Assembly (NCBI RefSeq): GCF_018619475.1
Contig: NZ_JAHFZG010000008.1
Location: forward strand, 1 to 64,000
DNA length: 64,000 nucleotides
Origin: Rhodomicrobium sp. Az07
Lineage (GTDB): Bacteria > Pseudomonadota > Alphaproteobacteria > Rhizobiales > Rhodomicrobiaceae
Direction of reading: 5' to 3'
The notes beneath the pieces are model-generated. The model saw nothing but the letters and a program-made list of their open reading frames with translations, was not told the origin of the DNA and did not search any database. Below, piece by piece: positions 8,685-18,165 of this stretch (position 1 is its first letter; each line of letters begins with the position of its first letter). The position numbers and the translations under genes were made by a program.

Positions 8685-11381
8685 CTAACTTGCCTTGTGC
8701 CGCTCCTCCATCAGGATTTCCCGCCGCCCGGTGCGGCCCGGCGAGCCGACGATGCCCTCCTGCTCCATCCGCTCGATGAGAGATGCGGCGCGGTTGTAAC
8801 CGATGCCGAGACGGCGCTGGAGATAGCTGGTCGTCGGCTTCCTGTCCTTCAGCACGATGTCCACGGCGGATGCATAAAGATCGCCGCTGTCGCCCCCGCC
8901 GCCCTTGCGGGGCGCTTCGTCTTCCGCGTCGGGGTCTTCGAGGATATCGTCGCGGTAGTTCGGGAAGCCCTGCGCCTTCAGGTGCGCCGCCACGTGCTCC
9001 ACTTCTTCGTCGGACACGAACGGCCCGTGCGCGCGAATGATGCGCCCGCCCGCCGCCATGTAGAGCATGTCGCCCGCGCCGAGGAGTTGTTCCGCGCCCT
9101 GCTCGCCGATGATGGTGCGGCTGTCGATCTTCGACGTGACCTGAAAGCTGATGCGGCTCGGGAAGTTCGCCTTGATGGTGCCGGTGACGACGTCCACGCT
9201 CGGGCGCTGCGTCGCCATGATGAGATGGATGCCCGCCGCGCGCGCCATTTGGGAAAGCCGCTGCACGGCGAATTCGATGTCCTTGCCCGCCACCATCATC
9301 AGGTCGGCCATCTCGTCGATGACCACCACAATGTACGTCATCGGGACCGGATCGAAGATTTCCTCTTCCTCGATCGGCTCGTCCGTGACCGGATCGAAGC
9401 CGGTCTGAATCACGCGCTTCAGAGGCTGCCCGCGAAGCTGCGCCGCGGCGACCTTTGAATTATAGCTCGTGATGTTGCGCACGCCGAGCTTCGACATCTT
9501 CTCGTAGCGCGAGTTCATCTCCTTGACCGTCCACTTCAGCGCGGCGACGGCCTTTTTCGGGTCTGTGACGACGGGCGCGAGCAGATGCGGGATGCCGTCA
9601 TAGACTGAAAGCTCCAGCATCTTCGGGTCGATCATGATGAAATTGCACTGGCTCGGCGGCAGGCGGTAGAGCAGCGACAGGATCATCGTGTTGATCCCGA
9701 CCGACTTGCCGGAGCCGGTCGTGCCCGCGATCAGCAGATGCGGCATGCGGGCGAGATCCACCACGATGGGCTCGCCGCCGATGGACTTGCCGAGCGCGAG
9801 CGGAAGCGCGGCCTGGCTGTCCTGAAATGCATTCGACTCGATGATGCCGCGCAGCGAGACCATTTCGCGCTTGGGATTGGGCAATTCGATGCCGATGGCG
9901 TCGCGGCCGGGGACCACGGCGACGCGCGCCGAGACGGCGCTCATGGACCGTGCGATGTCGTCGGCGAGGCCCACCACGCGCGAGGACTTCGTGCCGCGCG
10001 CGGGCTCAAGCTCGAACAGCGTGATGACAGGGCCGGGATAGATGCCCGACATCTTGCCCTTCACGCCGAAATCGCCCAGCACGCCCATCAGTGCGGACGA
10101 GCGTTGCATCAGCATGGGATCGTGCGCGCCGGGCCGTTCCGAAGTGGCTGCCGGCGGCGACAACAGCGAGAGCGGCGGCAACGCGGAGGTGAAGTGTTCG
10201 AGCACGTCGTCGTCGGTACGAAGCGCAGGCTCGTCGTTGGCGGGCTTCACATAGATGAGCGGCTTCTGGCGTTTGACGGCGGCGGCGGCCGCCGCGCTCG
10301 TCTCGATGATCCTGTGTGCACTGCTCATCGCCGTTTCCATGGCCTTGCCGGTGAAGCGGCGGATCGGCGAAACCGGCTCGCCGTCATCTTCTGGCGTTCC
10401 GTTCGCCATGGCGCCCGCAGAGGGCACCGGCCCGCGCCGCGCTCCGAAGAACGGTTCGATGCGCACATCGTCGAAAAGGCCGTCCGGCTCCGCCTCGACA
10501 TGTCGCGCTTCGGAACCGCCGAACGAAGGCGAGGGGCGGCTGCCCCAATCCGAGAAGGGCGAAGGCTCCACGGCCTTCGGCGCGGGCTTTTTCGGCGCTT
10601 TTGCAGGAGCGGGCGACGGAGCGGCGGGCGGCGGCGTTTCGTCGCGAACGCGCGCGAGCCAGTAGTCGCCGGGATGGGCGAAAGCCTGGAGCGCCCCGCT
10701 GCCTTGCTGAGAGACGCGCTTCGCCCAAGCCGCCGCCTTGTCGATCAGCGGCTCTTCCTTGGCTTTCGCCTTGGCCTTGCCTTTCGCCGGAGCTTCGCTG
10801 CCCAACTGGAACGCTGCGGGGAGAACCTTCGAATTCAGCCCGCAGGCCCGAAGCAGGCACCAGCCGCCAGCGGGAAGCAGGATCAGGCCGAGCAGCGGCC
10901 AGAGGAGGGAAGGCGCGACAGCCGACGTCGCTTTTGCCGCGAGCGCAACTGCGAAATCGCCTGCTATGCCGCCGAGCCCGGTATCCAATACCCAGCTTTT
11001 GGGCGTCGGGAACATGGCGAAGAACGCGGGCACGAGCAGCCCCGCCGCCGCCCAGTATGAGAGGCGAAGGCGCGGACGCGAAGGGATGTGCCCGCCCGAG
11101 ATCCGGAAGCCGAACACCGAAATCGGAAAAACGAGGAAGGGCGAGGCAAGTCCGAATGCCTGCATCATTGCGTCGGCGACGCTCGCGCCGCGATGACCGA
11201 GCCAGTTATGCGGTTGCGATGTGGTGGCGTAGCTTGGGCTCGGGTCGCCGTAGGACCAGCTTATCAGCGCGAGCCAGATTGCTATCGCGATGGCGACCAG
11301 CGAGAAGCCCAGAACGCGCCAGGGCAGACGCCGCAACTCGGCCGCCAGCGCTTTCGGCAGAAACCTTTGCCTCGACTCCAT
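8685..11381 (-). CDS. ftsK: DNA translocase FtsK
   Basis: A septal DNA pump of about 898 residues. N-terminal transmembrane segments start at [21 protein letters not shown] low-complexity Pro/Ala/Lys linker leads to the motor domain, with Walker A GTTGSGKS at about residue 555, a Walker B in [13 protein letters not shown], and MATQRPS. The C-terminal gamma winged helix ([20 protein letters not shown]) would bind KOPS sites. I chose ATG at 11381; GTG at 11399 would add six residues. The aminotransferase ends 37 bp upstream of that GTG, so both may be cotranscribed. Confidence 0.93.
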   Translation of the reverse strand: MESRQRFLPKALAAELRRLPWRVLGFSLVAIAIAIWLALISWSYGDPSPSYATTSQPHNWLGHRGASVADAMMQAFGLASPFLVFPISVFGFRISGGHIPSRPRLRLSYWAAAGLLVPAFFAMFPTPKSWVLDTGLGGIAGDFAVALAAKATSAVAPSLLWPLLGLILLPAGGWCLLRACGLNSKVLPAAFQLGSEAPAKGKAKAKAKEEPLIDKAAAWAKRVSQQGSGALQAFAHPGDYWLARVRDETPPPAAPSPAPAKAPKKPAPKAVEPSPFSDWGSRPSPSFGGSEARHVEAEPDGLFDDVRIEPFFGARRGPVPSAGAMANGTPEDDGEPVSPIRRFTGKAMETAMSSAHRIIETSAAAAAAVKRQKPLIYVKPANDEPALRTDDDVLEHFTSALPPLSLLSPPAATSERPGAHDPMLMQRSSALMGVLGDFGVKGKMSGIYPGPVITLFELEPARGTKSSRVVGLADDIARSMSAVSARVAVVPGRDAIGIELPNPKREMVSLRGIIESNAFQDSQAALPLALGKSIGGEPIVVDLARMPHLLIAGTTGSGKSVGINTMILSLLYRLPPSQCNFIMIDPKMLELSVYDGIPHLLAPVVTDPKKAVAALKWTVKEMNSRYEKMSKLGVRNITSYNSKVAAAQLRGQPLKRVIQTGFDPVTDEPIEEEEIFDPVPMTYIVVVIDEMADLMMVAGKDIEFAVQRLSQMARAAGIHLIMATQRPSVDVVTGTIKANFPSRISFQVTSKIDSRTIIGEQGAEQLLGAGDMLYMAAGGRIIRAHGPFVSDEEVEHVAAHLKAQGFPNYRDDILEDPDAEDEAPRKGGGGDSGDLYASAVDIVLKDRKPTTSYLQRRLGIGYNRAASLIERMEQEGIVGSPGRTGRREILMEERHKAS

Positions 11382-11435
11382 GCGCGCACGCCACCCCACG
11401 AAAATACCCGACTCATGGCCGAACTCGTCTTCCGG

Positions 11436-12629
11436 TCACAACAGCATCGACGCGAGGCGATCCACCGCGTCGCGCGTCACGTCGAGCGGGTCCACCAGCG
11501 CGAGCCGGACGTAATCGTCCGCCGGATTGAAGCCGCGTTCGTCCGGTTGCGCCAGAAAGGCCCCAGGCAGCACTTTGACACCGCATCCTTTCCAAATGGT
11601 TTTTGCGGCTTCGACACCTCCACCTAAATGCGAGAGATCGAGCCAAAGGAACATGCCGCCCGCCGGCTCGTAATAATTCGGCAGGGCGCCGAGCTTTTCG
11701 CTCGCGGCGGCGATCTTCGCCTGATAGAGCGCGCGGCTTTCGGCGGCGTGCGCGTCGTCGGACCAAAGCGCCACCGAGGCATGCTGGATGGGGATCGGCA
11801 CCTGCGGACAGGCCACATTCCGATATTGCAGATAGTCCTTCAGGAAGCCCGCGTCACCCGCGATGAAGCCCGACCGAAGCCCCGGCGCATTCGAGCGCTT
11901 CGACAGCGAATTGAAGACGAGCACGCGGTCAAGATCGCCGGTCCGCGCGGCCACCTGAAGCGCGCTTGCGGGCGGTTCGTTCTGGTAAATCTCCGAATAA
12001 CATTCGTCCGAGAAAACATAGAAAGCGTGACGGCGGGCGAGCGCGATCAGCCGCTCGAAATAGGCGGCGGGCGCAATCACGCCTTGCGGGTTTGCGGGCG
12101 AGGCGATGTAGAAGGCCGCCGTGCGGTCGAGAAGCTGCGGGTCGAGTGCGTCGAGATCGGGCAGGAAACCGCTCGCGGCGGTCGCGGAGAGCATCACCGC
12201 TTCGCAACCCGCCGTAAGCGCGCCAGCGTAGTACGCCTGATAGAACGGATTCGGCATCAGCACGGCGGCGCCGCGCACGTTCTTCTTCGCCGCCGCGAGC
12301 GTCATGGCCGAAACAAGCCCCTCGCGCGTGCCGCATAGCGGGAGAATGTGCCTGTCGGGATCGACGACGCCCGACGCCAGCGTGTAACGGCGCGCGAGCC
12401 ATGCCGCGATGGCGTGGCGCAGTTCCGCGATCCCGTTGATCGGCGGATATTTCGAGAAGCTTCGCCAATGTTCGGCGATGATGTCGGCCGCAAACGACGG
12501 CACGCCGTGGCGCGGCTCGCCGATGGTCATGTCGATGGGAGAAGCGCCGGCCTTCAGCCCTTCGATGAGGTCGCGAAGGCGCGGGAATGGCGACTGAATC
12601 GTGGAAAGCGAGGTTTCGGACACGGGCAC
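11436..12629 (-). CDS. class I/II aminotransferase, DapC-like
   Basis: A 397-residue PLP-dependent aminotransferase. The PLP lysine is K244 in SLSKRSNAPGLRSG, a sequence typical of succinyldiaminopimelate aminotransferases (DapC) of lysine and peptidoglycan synthesis. The N-terminal FPRLRDLIEG and IGEPRHGVP also fit that family. The start is GTG at 12629. The substrate is inferred from resemblance, and another fold-type I amino-acid transaminase is possible. It is followed by ftsK. Confidence 0.8.
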   Translation of the reverse strand: MPVSETSLSTIQSPFPRLRDLIEGLKAGASPIDMTIGEPRHGVPSFAADIIAEHWRSFSKYPPINGIAELRHAIAAWLARRYTLASGVVDPDRHILPLCGTREGLVSAMTLAAAKKNVRGAAVLMPNPFYQAYYAGALTAGCEAVMLSATAASGFLPDLDALDPQLLDRTAAFYIASPANPQGVIAPAAYFERLIALARRHAFYVFSDECYSEIYQNEPPASALQVAARTGDLDRVLVFNSLSKRSNAPGLRSGFIAGDAGFLKDYLQYRNVACPQVPIPIQHASVALWSDDAHAAESRALYQAKIAAASEKLGALPNYYEPAGGMFLWLDLSHLGGGVEAAKTIWKGCGVKVLPGAFLAQPDERGFNPADDYVRLALVDPLDVTRDAVDRLASMLL

Positions 12630-12702
12630 ATACCGGGTTGCTTCAACGTGAAGTCGCGGAGTCTAGCACCGTGAGCCCGAAGGCAAAACCCTGGAGCCCG
12701 TT

Positions 12703-12731
12703 CCGATCTGATTGAATCGCAATCAGATCGG
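12703..12731. repeat. REP-like perfect palindrome
   Basis: CCGATCTGATTG and CAATCAGATCGG are perfect 12-bp arms around a 5-nt centre. A second small inverted repeat, CAGGTT-N5-AACCTG, follows at 12756-12772. The style resembles dispersed intergenic palindromes of Hyphomicrobiales, but I saw no second copy in this window. Confidence 0.6.
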
Positions 12732-12802
12732 TAAAACGGTCTCTTCTTTGAAGGACAGGTTGGGTCAACCTGATCGGATCCGGCTCTAGGCGGCGAAGAA
12801 AA

Positions 12803-12829
12803 AAGCCCGAGAGATGGGGTCCCGGGCTT
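12803..12829 (-). terminator. intrinsic terminator downstream of amtB
   Basis: AAGCCCG and CGGGCTT form a stem with a 13-nt loop. On the minus strand a TTTTTTCTTC tract follows. It is oriented to end the glnK-amtB transcript about 160 nt beyond the amtB stop. Confidence 0.6.
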
Positions 12830-12893
12830 GCCTGCCGCCGCGCCGACCGCCGGGAGGAAGGCGTTCGGCGGCGAGAGCGTTTTCGAGCGAAGT

Positions 12894-12953
12894 CGAAGCC
12901 GTTTCGCTGCAAGCGCCGAATAGAGTGGTGCTTTGCAGCGAAACGCTGCTTCG
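12894..12953. repeat. long imperfect inverted repeat downstream of amtB
   Basis: CGTTTCGCTGCAA (12900-12912) and TTGCAGCGAAACG (12933-12945) pair perfectly across 20 nt. CGAAGC and GCTTCG extend the stem outside with a 2-nt bulge. It lies between two other hairpins. Confidence 0.7.
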
Positions 12954-12961
12954 AGGAGGTA

Positions 12962-12985
12962 GCGGACGGCGCTTGCGCCGTCCGC
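12962..12985. repeat. tight GC-rich hairpin just after the amtB stop
   Basis: GCGGACGGCGC and GCGCCGTCCGC are perfect 11-bp arms with only two bases between them. The hairpin sits 5 nt beyond the amtB stop codon and has no T-tract, so it may protect the mRNA 3' end rather than terminate. Confidence 0.6.
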
Positions 12986-12990
12986 GCCGA

Positions 12991-14466
12991 TTACATGTTG
13001 TACGCGCGTTCGCCGTGCTCGGAGATGTCGAGACCTTCGCGCTCTTTCTCCGTGGAGACGCGCAGACCGACGACGACCGAGATGACGAGGAACACGATCA
13101 AGCTGCCCACGATGGACCAGCCACCCGTAATGCCGATAGCCTTGATCTGGATCAGAACCTGGGAAGCGATGTCGTAGACTTCGGAGCCGTTGCCCATGCC
13201 GCCGTAGAGCGGAGCCGCAACAACACCGGTGCCGATCGCGCCGACGATACCGCCGATCGCATGAACGCCGAATACGTCGAGCGTATCGTCATAGCCGAGC
13301 GCGCTCTTCACCGACGTGCAGAAGAAGAAGCAAACCGCCCCGGCGATGAGGCCAAGCACAAGTGCACCGTTCGTGCCGGCAAAACCGGCCGCCGGGGTCA
13401 CAGCAACGAGGCCGGCGACGACGCCCGAAGCGAGACCGAGCAGACTGGGCTTGCCCTTGAAGAGCCACTCGACGAGAAGCCAGGAGAGGCCCGCGGCCGC
13501 CGTCGCAATGAAGGTGTTTGCCATGGCGAGAACCGCAGTGCCGTTCGCCTGGAGAGCGGAACCCGCGTTGAAGCCGAACCAGCCCACCCACAGAAGCGCG
13601 GCGCCGACCATGGTCAGCGTAAGCGAATGTGGCGGCATTGGTTCCTTGCCGTAACCGATGCGGCGGCCGACGAGAAGCGCGCCGATCAGGCCAGCGATGC
13701 CGGCGTTGATGTGAACGACGGTGCCGCCCGCGAAGTCGAGAGCGCCCATCTGGAAGGCGATGCCGGAACTCGCCCAAACCATGTGCGCGATCGGAATGTA
13801 TACCAGCGTCGACCAGAGAAGAGCGAAGAGGACGACCGCTGAAAACTTCATGCGCTCGGCAAAAGATCCGATTGCCAGCGCGGTCGTGATCGCCGCAAAG
13901 GTCATCTGGAAGCTGACGAACACAAGTTCATGAATACTGCCACCGTCCAGCACAGTCGATGCAGTGACGCCAGACAGGAATAGTTTCGAGAAATCGCCAA
14001 CGAATTGACCAAGCGCGCCCTCGGCGGTACCGAACGCCAGGCTGTAACCGTAAATGAACCAGACCACGCAGACGAGACACTGGATCAGCAGGACCTGCGT
14101 GAGGATAGAAAGCATGTTCTTGGTGCGGACCATGCCGCCGTAGAACAGCGCGACGCCGGGGACCGTCATCAGAAGAACGAGCAGGGTGGACGTCATCATC
14201 CATGCGTCGTCGGCCTTGTTGGCCACTGCGGCGACCGTTTCAGCCACGTTCGTGGCAGCGGATGCGGCGGCATCCGTTGCAGCAGCGGCGGCATCCGTTG
14301 CAGCAGCGACGGCGTCCGTTGCAGCAGCGGCGGCTGCTTCCGGCGCCGCAGCGGCGGCGTCCGTTGCCGCAGTCGCGGCGTCCTGGGCGAGCGATGGATC
14401 GACGAGAGCCATCGCCCCCAGGGCTGTTGCCCCTAGAAGAGCTAGATTACGCCAGACAGGTGTCAT
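12991..14466 (-). CDS. amtB: ammonium transporter AmtB
   Basis: A 491-residue Amt/Rh-family ammonium channel. The start at 14466 is supported by a signal peptide (LALLGATALGAMALVDPSLAQ) and AAGGGGA upstream. After an unusual stretch of about 70 residues rich in Ala/Thr/Asp, 11 membrane segments follow from TSTLLVLLMTVPGVALFYGG, with family motifs DFAGGTVVHINAG and HAIGGIVG carrying pore histidines. glnK lies 16 bp upstream on the same strand, the usual glnK-amtB pair in which GlnK blocks the channel when nitrogen is plentiful. Confidence 0.95.
   Translation of the reverse strand: MTPVWRNLALLGATALGAMALVDPSLAQDAATAATDAAAAAPEAAAAAATDAVAAATDAAAAATDAAASAATNVAETVAAVANKADDAWMMTSTLLVLLMTVPGVALFYGGMVRTKNMLSILTQVLLIQCLVCVVWFIYGYSLAFGTAEGALGQFVGDFSKLFLSGVTASTVLDGGSIHELVFVSFQMTFAAITTALAIGSFAERMKFSAVVLFALLWSTLVYIPIAHMVWASSGIAFQMGALDFAGGTVVHINAGIAGLIGALLVGRRIGYGKEPMPPHSLTLTMVGAALLWVGWFGFNAGSALQANGTAVLAMANTFIATAAAGLSWLLVEWLFKGKPSLLGLASGVVAGLVAVTPAAGFAGTNGALVLGLIAGAVCFFFCTSVKSALGYDDTLDVFGVHAIGGIVGAIGTGVVAAPLYGGMGNGSEVYDIASQVLIQIKAIGITGGWSIVGSLIVFLVISVVVGLRVSTEKEREGLDISEHGERAYNM
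14260..14367 (-). repeat. 21-bp tandem repeat inside amtB
   Basis: About five copies of a 21-bp unit (for example AGCAGCGGCGGCATCCGTTGC on the plus strand), partly degenerate, encode repeated Ala-Thr-Asp-Ala heptads between the signal peptide and the first mature membrane helix. Confidence 0.8.
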
Positions 14467-14482
14467 AGATTTCCCCTTCTTA

Positions 14483-15235
<753 letters not shown>

Positions 15236-15266
15236 AAAGCGGCGCGCGTTCAGGGCGCGCCGCTTT
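15236..15266 (-). terminator. hairpin terminator after the NifX/MinD operon
   Basis: AAAGCGGCGCGC and GCGCGCCGCTTT form a perfect 12-bp stem with a 7-nt loop, followed on the minus strand by a short TTTTG. It lies 54 bp past the last gene of the operon. Confidence 0.6.
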
Positions 15267-15319
15267 CGTGGCCTGTGGACGAGAACGCGATCTCCGCTGC
15301 GTTGCCTTTACTTCAAGCG

Positions 15320-15673
15320 TCAATCGTGATCGCAATCGTGATGGCTGCAACCGTTCGCTGTCGTTTCCATCTGTCCATGAAGATAGGCGGCGGCAAGTCG
15401 TTCAGGGGTATCGACCGGCGCGCCGCTGACCACTTCGATCCCTTTCTGCGCGAAGAGATCCAGAGCGCGCGCGCCCATGCCGCCGCAAATGACCAGGGTG
15501 ACGCCGCGCTCGGCAAGCCACACAGGCAGCAGGCCGGGCTCATGCGGAGGCGCATCGATATCGCGCCGCTCCGTTACAGCATTGGCCGCGTCGGTCTCAA
15601 TCAGCGCGAAGCTGGCGCAATGGCCGAAATGCGGCGCGAGTTTCCCGTCTTCGAGCGGAATTGCGATGATCAT
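15320..15673 (-). CDS. NifX/NifB-C-fold metal-cluster protein, His-rich tail
   Basis: A 117-residue protein of the dinitrogenase iron-molybdenum cofactor family (NifX, the C-terminal domain of NifB, and ORP share this fold). Visible signatures are MIIAIPLEDGKLAPHFGHC at the start and VTLVICGGMGARALDLF in the middle. The C-terminus NGCSHHDCDHD has four His/Cys metal ligands plus Asp. The start at 15673 overlaps the upstream ATPase stop as ATGA. It is the last gene of a coupled operon. A metal-sulfide cluster carrier role is inferred from the family; no nif genes are nearby. Confidence 0.85.
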   Translation of the reverse strand: MIIAIPLEDGKLAPHFGHCASFALIETDAANAVTERRDIDAPPHEPGLLPVWLAERGVTLVICGGMGARALDLFAQKGIEVVSGAPVDTPERLAAAYLHGQMETTANGCSHHDCDHD

Positions 15674-16551
15674 GTCAGGGTATCCTTTCCGATGTTTTGT
15701 TGAAGGGTATTCCAGATGTCTTCGATGTCGCCGGCGCAGGGGGCGCCGGTCTCGACAACGGCTTTTGCCTGTTTCTGCGCTTCTGTGACGCCGCCGTCGT
15801 AGCGGACGCGTCCGAGGACGATTGCTCCCGCCGCTGCCGCCCGCGTCTCGATCCGGGCCGCCATCTCGGGGCAGATGTCCCATTTGTTGATGCAGACAAA
15901 CGCCGGTACGTTGAAATGACGGGTCAGTTCCAGCGCGCGCATCAGATCGTGTTCGCCCGACATCGAGGGTTCCGTCACCATGACAACCGCCGAAGCGCCA
16001 GTGATCGAGGCAATCGCGGAGCAGCCGATCCCCGGCGGGCCGTCGATGAGGATCGTCTCACGTTGCGTTTCTTCGGCCAGACGCCGCGCTTCCTGGCGAA
16101 CGAGCGAAACCAGCTTTCCGGAGTTTTCAGCCGCGACGCCGAGCTTTGCGTGAATCATCGGCCCCGCGCGGGTGTCCGAACTCATCCAGACGCCGCACAG
16201 ACGTTCCTGCATCTCGATCGCCCCGTGCGGACAGAAATGAGCGCATACGCCGCACCCTTCGCACGCCGTTGAATCGACGTGATATTTCCCGTCCTTCTTT
16301 CCGATCGCGTCGAAGCGGCAAAGCCTGGAGCAAACGCCATGAGGCGTGCAGAGTTGCGGATCGATGACGGCTTCATGGCCGCTCCAGAAGTCGTGAAATT
16401 CCCTGACGGTCGGCGTCAGTATCAGGTGCAGATCCGCCGCGTCGACGTCGCAATCCGCCAACACGGCAGTTTTCGCCAGGAGTGCGAAGCTCGCGGTGAG
16501 GCTCGTCTTGCCGGTGCCGCCCTTGCCGCTGATGACGACGATTTCCCTCAT
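15670..16551 (-). CDS. MinD/Mrp-type ATPase with ferredoxin insert (variant cluster I)
   Basis: A 293-residue deviant-Walker P-loop ATPase (GKGGTGKTS, residues 9-17; LADCDVDAADLHL) with a two-cluster ferredoxin insert. The second site is canonical: C97, C100, C103, C107. The first reads C68-x2-H71-x2-C74-x3-C78, so His replaces the second cysteine. A later ILIDGPPGIGC is the switch region. Paired ATPases of this type accompany ORP proteins in Desulfovibrio. The start at 16551 overlaps the upstream paralogue stop as ATGA, so the stoichiometry is probably coupled. Confidence 0.87.
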   Translation of the reverse strand: MREIVVISGKGGTGKTSLTASFALLAKTAVLADCDVDAADLHLILTPTVREFHDFWSGHEAVIDPQLCTPHGVCSRLCRFDAIGKKDGKYHVDSTACEGCGVCAHFCPHGAIEMQERLCGVWMSSDTRAGPMIHAKLGVAAENSGKLVSLVRQEARRLAEETQRETILIDGPPGIGCSAIASITGASAVVMVTEPSMSGEHDLMRALELTRHFNVPAFVCINKWDICPEMAARIETRAAAAGAIVLGRVRYDGGVTEAQKQAKAVVETGAPCAGDIEDIWNTLQQNIGKDTLT

Positions 16552-17381
16552 GCCGCCGCCTCGCAAATCGTGTTCAGCAACGCGGAAAAAAGCGGCCTCG
16601 CGTCGGGCAGCGCAGCCAGAAGCGGGGTTCCTTTTGCATACGCTTCCGCGATCCGCCGGTCGTCCGGGATTTCCGCGAGCAGCGATATTCCTTCCTTGTC
16701 GAGATAAGGGCGAACAAGATCGTCGCTTCCGGTCGCGCGGTTGATGACGGCTCCGAACGGGAGCCCAAGTTCGCGCACCATTTCCACGGCAAGCGTCAAA
16801 TCGTTCAGGCCGAAAGGCGTCGGCTCGGTCACCAGCACGACGAAATCCGCACCGCGCAAGGTCGCGACGACCGGGCACGACGTTCCGGGCGGCGCATCCA
16901 TGATGAGGAGGCCGCCTTGCGCCTCTTCCTTGACGGCGTGGATGAGGGGCGGCGTGAGCGTCACTCCAACGTCGAGACGACCTTGGACGAGCGTGATCGC
17001 GCCGCTCTGCAACGTTTCAACGACGCCGATGCGCCGGGGAATTTCGCGAATGGCCTTTCGCGGGCAGACGCGCACGCAGCCGCCGCAGCCGTGACAGAGT
17101 TCGGGCACGATGAAGGGCGTTGCGCCCAAGGATACAATCGCGTTGTACCTGCAGAACGCACTGCATTCATTGCAGCCGTTGCACCGCGTCGCATCGATTT
17201 CGGGAACGGGGATCGTCACCACCCGCTGGCTTTTCATGGCGCCGCTCAGGAAAAGATGGACGTTCGGCGCCTCGACATCGCAATCAAGCAGGCGCAAGGC
17301 GTGATCGGCGGCCAACGCGAGATTGACCGCCACCGTCGTTTTTCCAGTCCCGCCTTTCCCGGATGCAACAGCGATCTTCAT
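16548..17381 (-). CDS. MinD/Mrp-type ATPase with 2[4Fe-4S] ferredoxin insert
   Basis: A 277-residue paralogue of the next gene. The deviant Walker A is SGKGGTGKTT near residues 8-17, followed by LLDCDVEAPNVHLFL. Both ferredoxin motifs are complete: C67, C70, C73, C77 and C96, C99, C102, C106, then Pro. The switch region is LLIMDAPPGTSCPV. The likely role is ATP-dependent maturation or transfer of a metal cluster to the NifX-fold partners, inferred from family and context. It overlaps both neighbours by 4 nt (ATGA). Confidence 0.88.
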   Translation of the reverse strand: MKIAVASGKGGTGKTTVAVNLALAADHALRLLDCDVEAPNVHLFLSGAMKSQRVVTIPVPEIDATRCNGCNECSAFCRYNAIVSLGATPFIVPELCHGCGGCVRVCPRKAIREIPRRIGVVETLQSGAITLVQGRLDVGVTLTPPLIHAVKEEAQGGLLIMDAPPGTSCPVVATLRGADFVVLVTEPTPFGLNDLTLAVEMVRELGLPFGAVINRATGSDDLVRPYLDKEGISLLAEIPDDRRIAEAYAKGTPLLAALPDARPLFSALLNTICEAAA

Positions 17382-17716
17382 GCTGCTGTGGCTTCCGGCA
17401 GTTTGCCCGCCCCGAAAGCTTCGAGCGCTCCCGCCACGGATACGGATTTCGCGGAATAGACTCGCACGCCGGCCTGCTTCAGGGCCCTGAACGCCTTCGG
17501 CCCGCATTCGCCCGATATCAAAACTGCCGCGCCTGCCTTGACGATGGCTTCCGCCGCCTTGATCCCTGCGCCTTGCGCGGCGGCGGCATTCGGGTTGGCG
17601 ATCAAGACGAAGTCATGCGTTGCCGTATCGAAAACCATGAAGTGCGGCGCGCGGCCAAAGCGCGGATCCATGGGAGCCGCCGGGTCTGTCCCGGCCGTTG
17701 TGATGGCGATTTTCAA
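17378..17716 (-). CDS. NifX-fold metal-cluster protein (first copy)
   Basis: A 112-residue protein of the dinitrogenase iron-molybdenum cofactor family, with MKIAITTAGTDPAAPMDPRFG, FVLIANPN, GAGIKAAEAIVKAGAAVLIS and GECGPKAFRAL. These match the ORP/MTH1175-like group. The start is TTG at 17716, chosen because AAGGGG lies 7 bases upstream and ATPase translation overlaps its end. It differs from the 15320-15673 paralogue by lacking the His-rich tail. Confidence 0.84.
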   Translation of the reverse strand: MKIAITTAGTDPAAPMDPRFGRAPHFMVFDTATHDFVLIANPNAAAAQGAGIKAAEAIVKAGAAVLISGECGPKAFRALKQAGVRVYSAKSVSVAGALEAFGAGKLPEATAA

Positions 17717-17862
17717 TTTGGTTTCCCCTTGACGCGGTGCCGCCTAAGCCTGAAGCGCGTGTTGCGGCCGCACGGTTGGCAGGCGCGCCTTCCGACCAGG
17801 ACTTGCATCTGATGTTTCTTGCTGGTGGTCTTGTGTGGAGCAGGCAACGGCGCAGCCGCCAA
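17713..17862 (-). CDS. candidate small CxxC protein of the NifX/MinD operon
   Basis: A possible 49-codon frame from TTG at 17862 (GAGGCAGG upstream), or 31 codons from ATG at 17808. The tail is basic and contains ACQPCGR. Its stop overlaps the next TTG start as TTGA, the same coupling as every other junction in this operon, and it fills an otherwise empty 194-bp gap. No family is recognised, and it may be chance. Confidence 0.3.
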   Translation of the reverse strand: MAAAPLPAPHKTTSKKHQMQVLVGRRACQPCGRNTRFRLRRHRVKGKPN

Positions 17863-17910
17863 GTCGAAGCCTGCCTCGTCGCGGCGCGAAAGCGCTGCGC
17901 GCGGTTGCTC

Positions 17911-18165
17911 TCAGGCGCCCTGCAACGACTTCAATCGCGTCTGCAACGCGGAGATAGTAAGCTCAAGCGCGGCCGCTTCTCCGGTTTGGGAGAGTTGAGC
18001 CCGTCCGGACCATTTTTGGCGGAACCCGCCACGACCTTTGCATCCGCCGCCACTTCTACCGCGACCGCGGCCGCCAGAGGCAACACTGTCTACACGTTGA
18101 CACGGACCTTTGCCTGCGCCAACCGGCCCAGTTCCGAAGGGGCCTGTCTTATCCATTATCGGCAT
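17911..18165 (-). CDS. DUF5320-type small glycine-rich protein
   Basis: An 84-residue protein that starts MDKTGPFGTGPVGAGKGPC, the Gly/Pro-rich opening of DUF5320 proteins. A Gly/Arg-rich middle and a C-terminal helix with coiled-coil character (LELTISALQTRLKSL) follow. The ATG at 18165 has AAAGGAAAA upstream; ATG at 18156 is an alternative. It overlaps the DUF134 gene by 17 nt. DUF5320 genes are often found with NifX-fold, MinD-type and DUF134 genes in anaerobes. Molecular function is unknown. Confidence 0.75.
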   Translation of the reverse strand: MPIMDKTGPFGTGPVGAGKGPCQRVDSVASGGRGRGRSGGGCKGRGGFRQKWSGRAQLSQTGEAAALELTISALQTRLKSLQGA

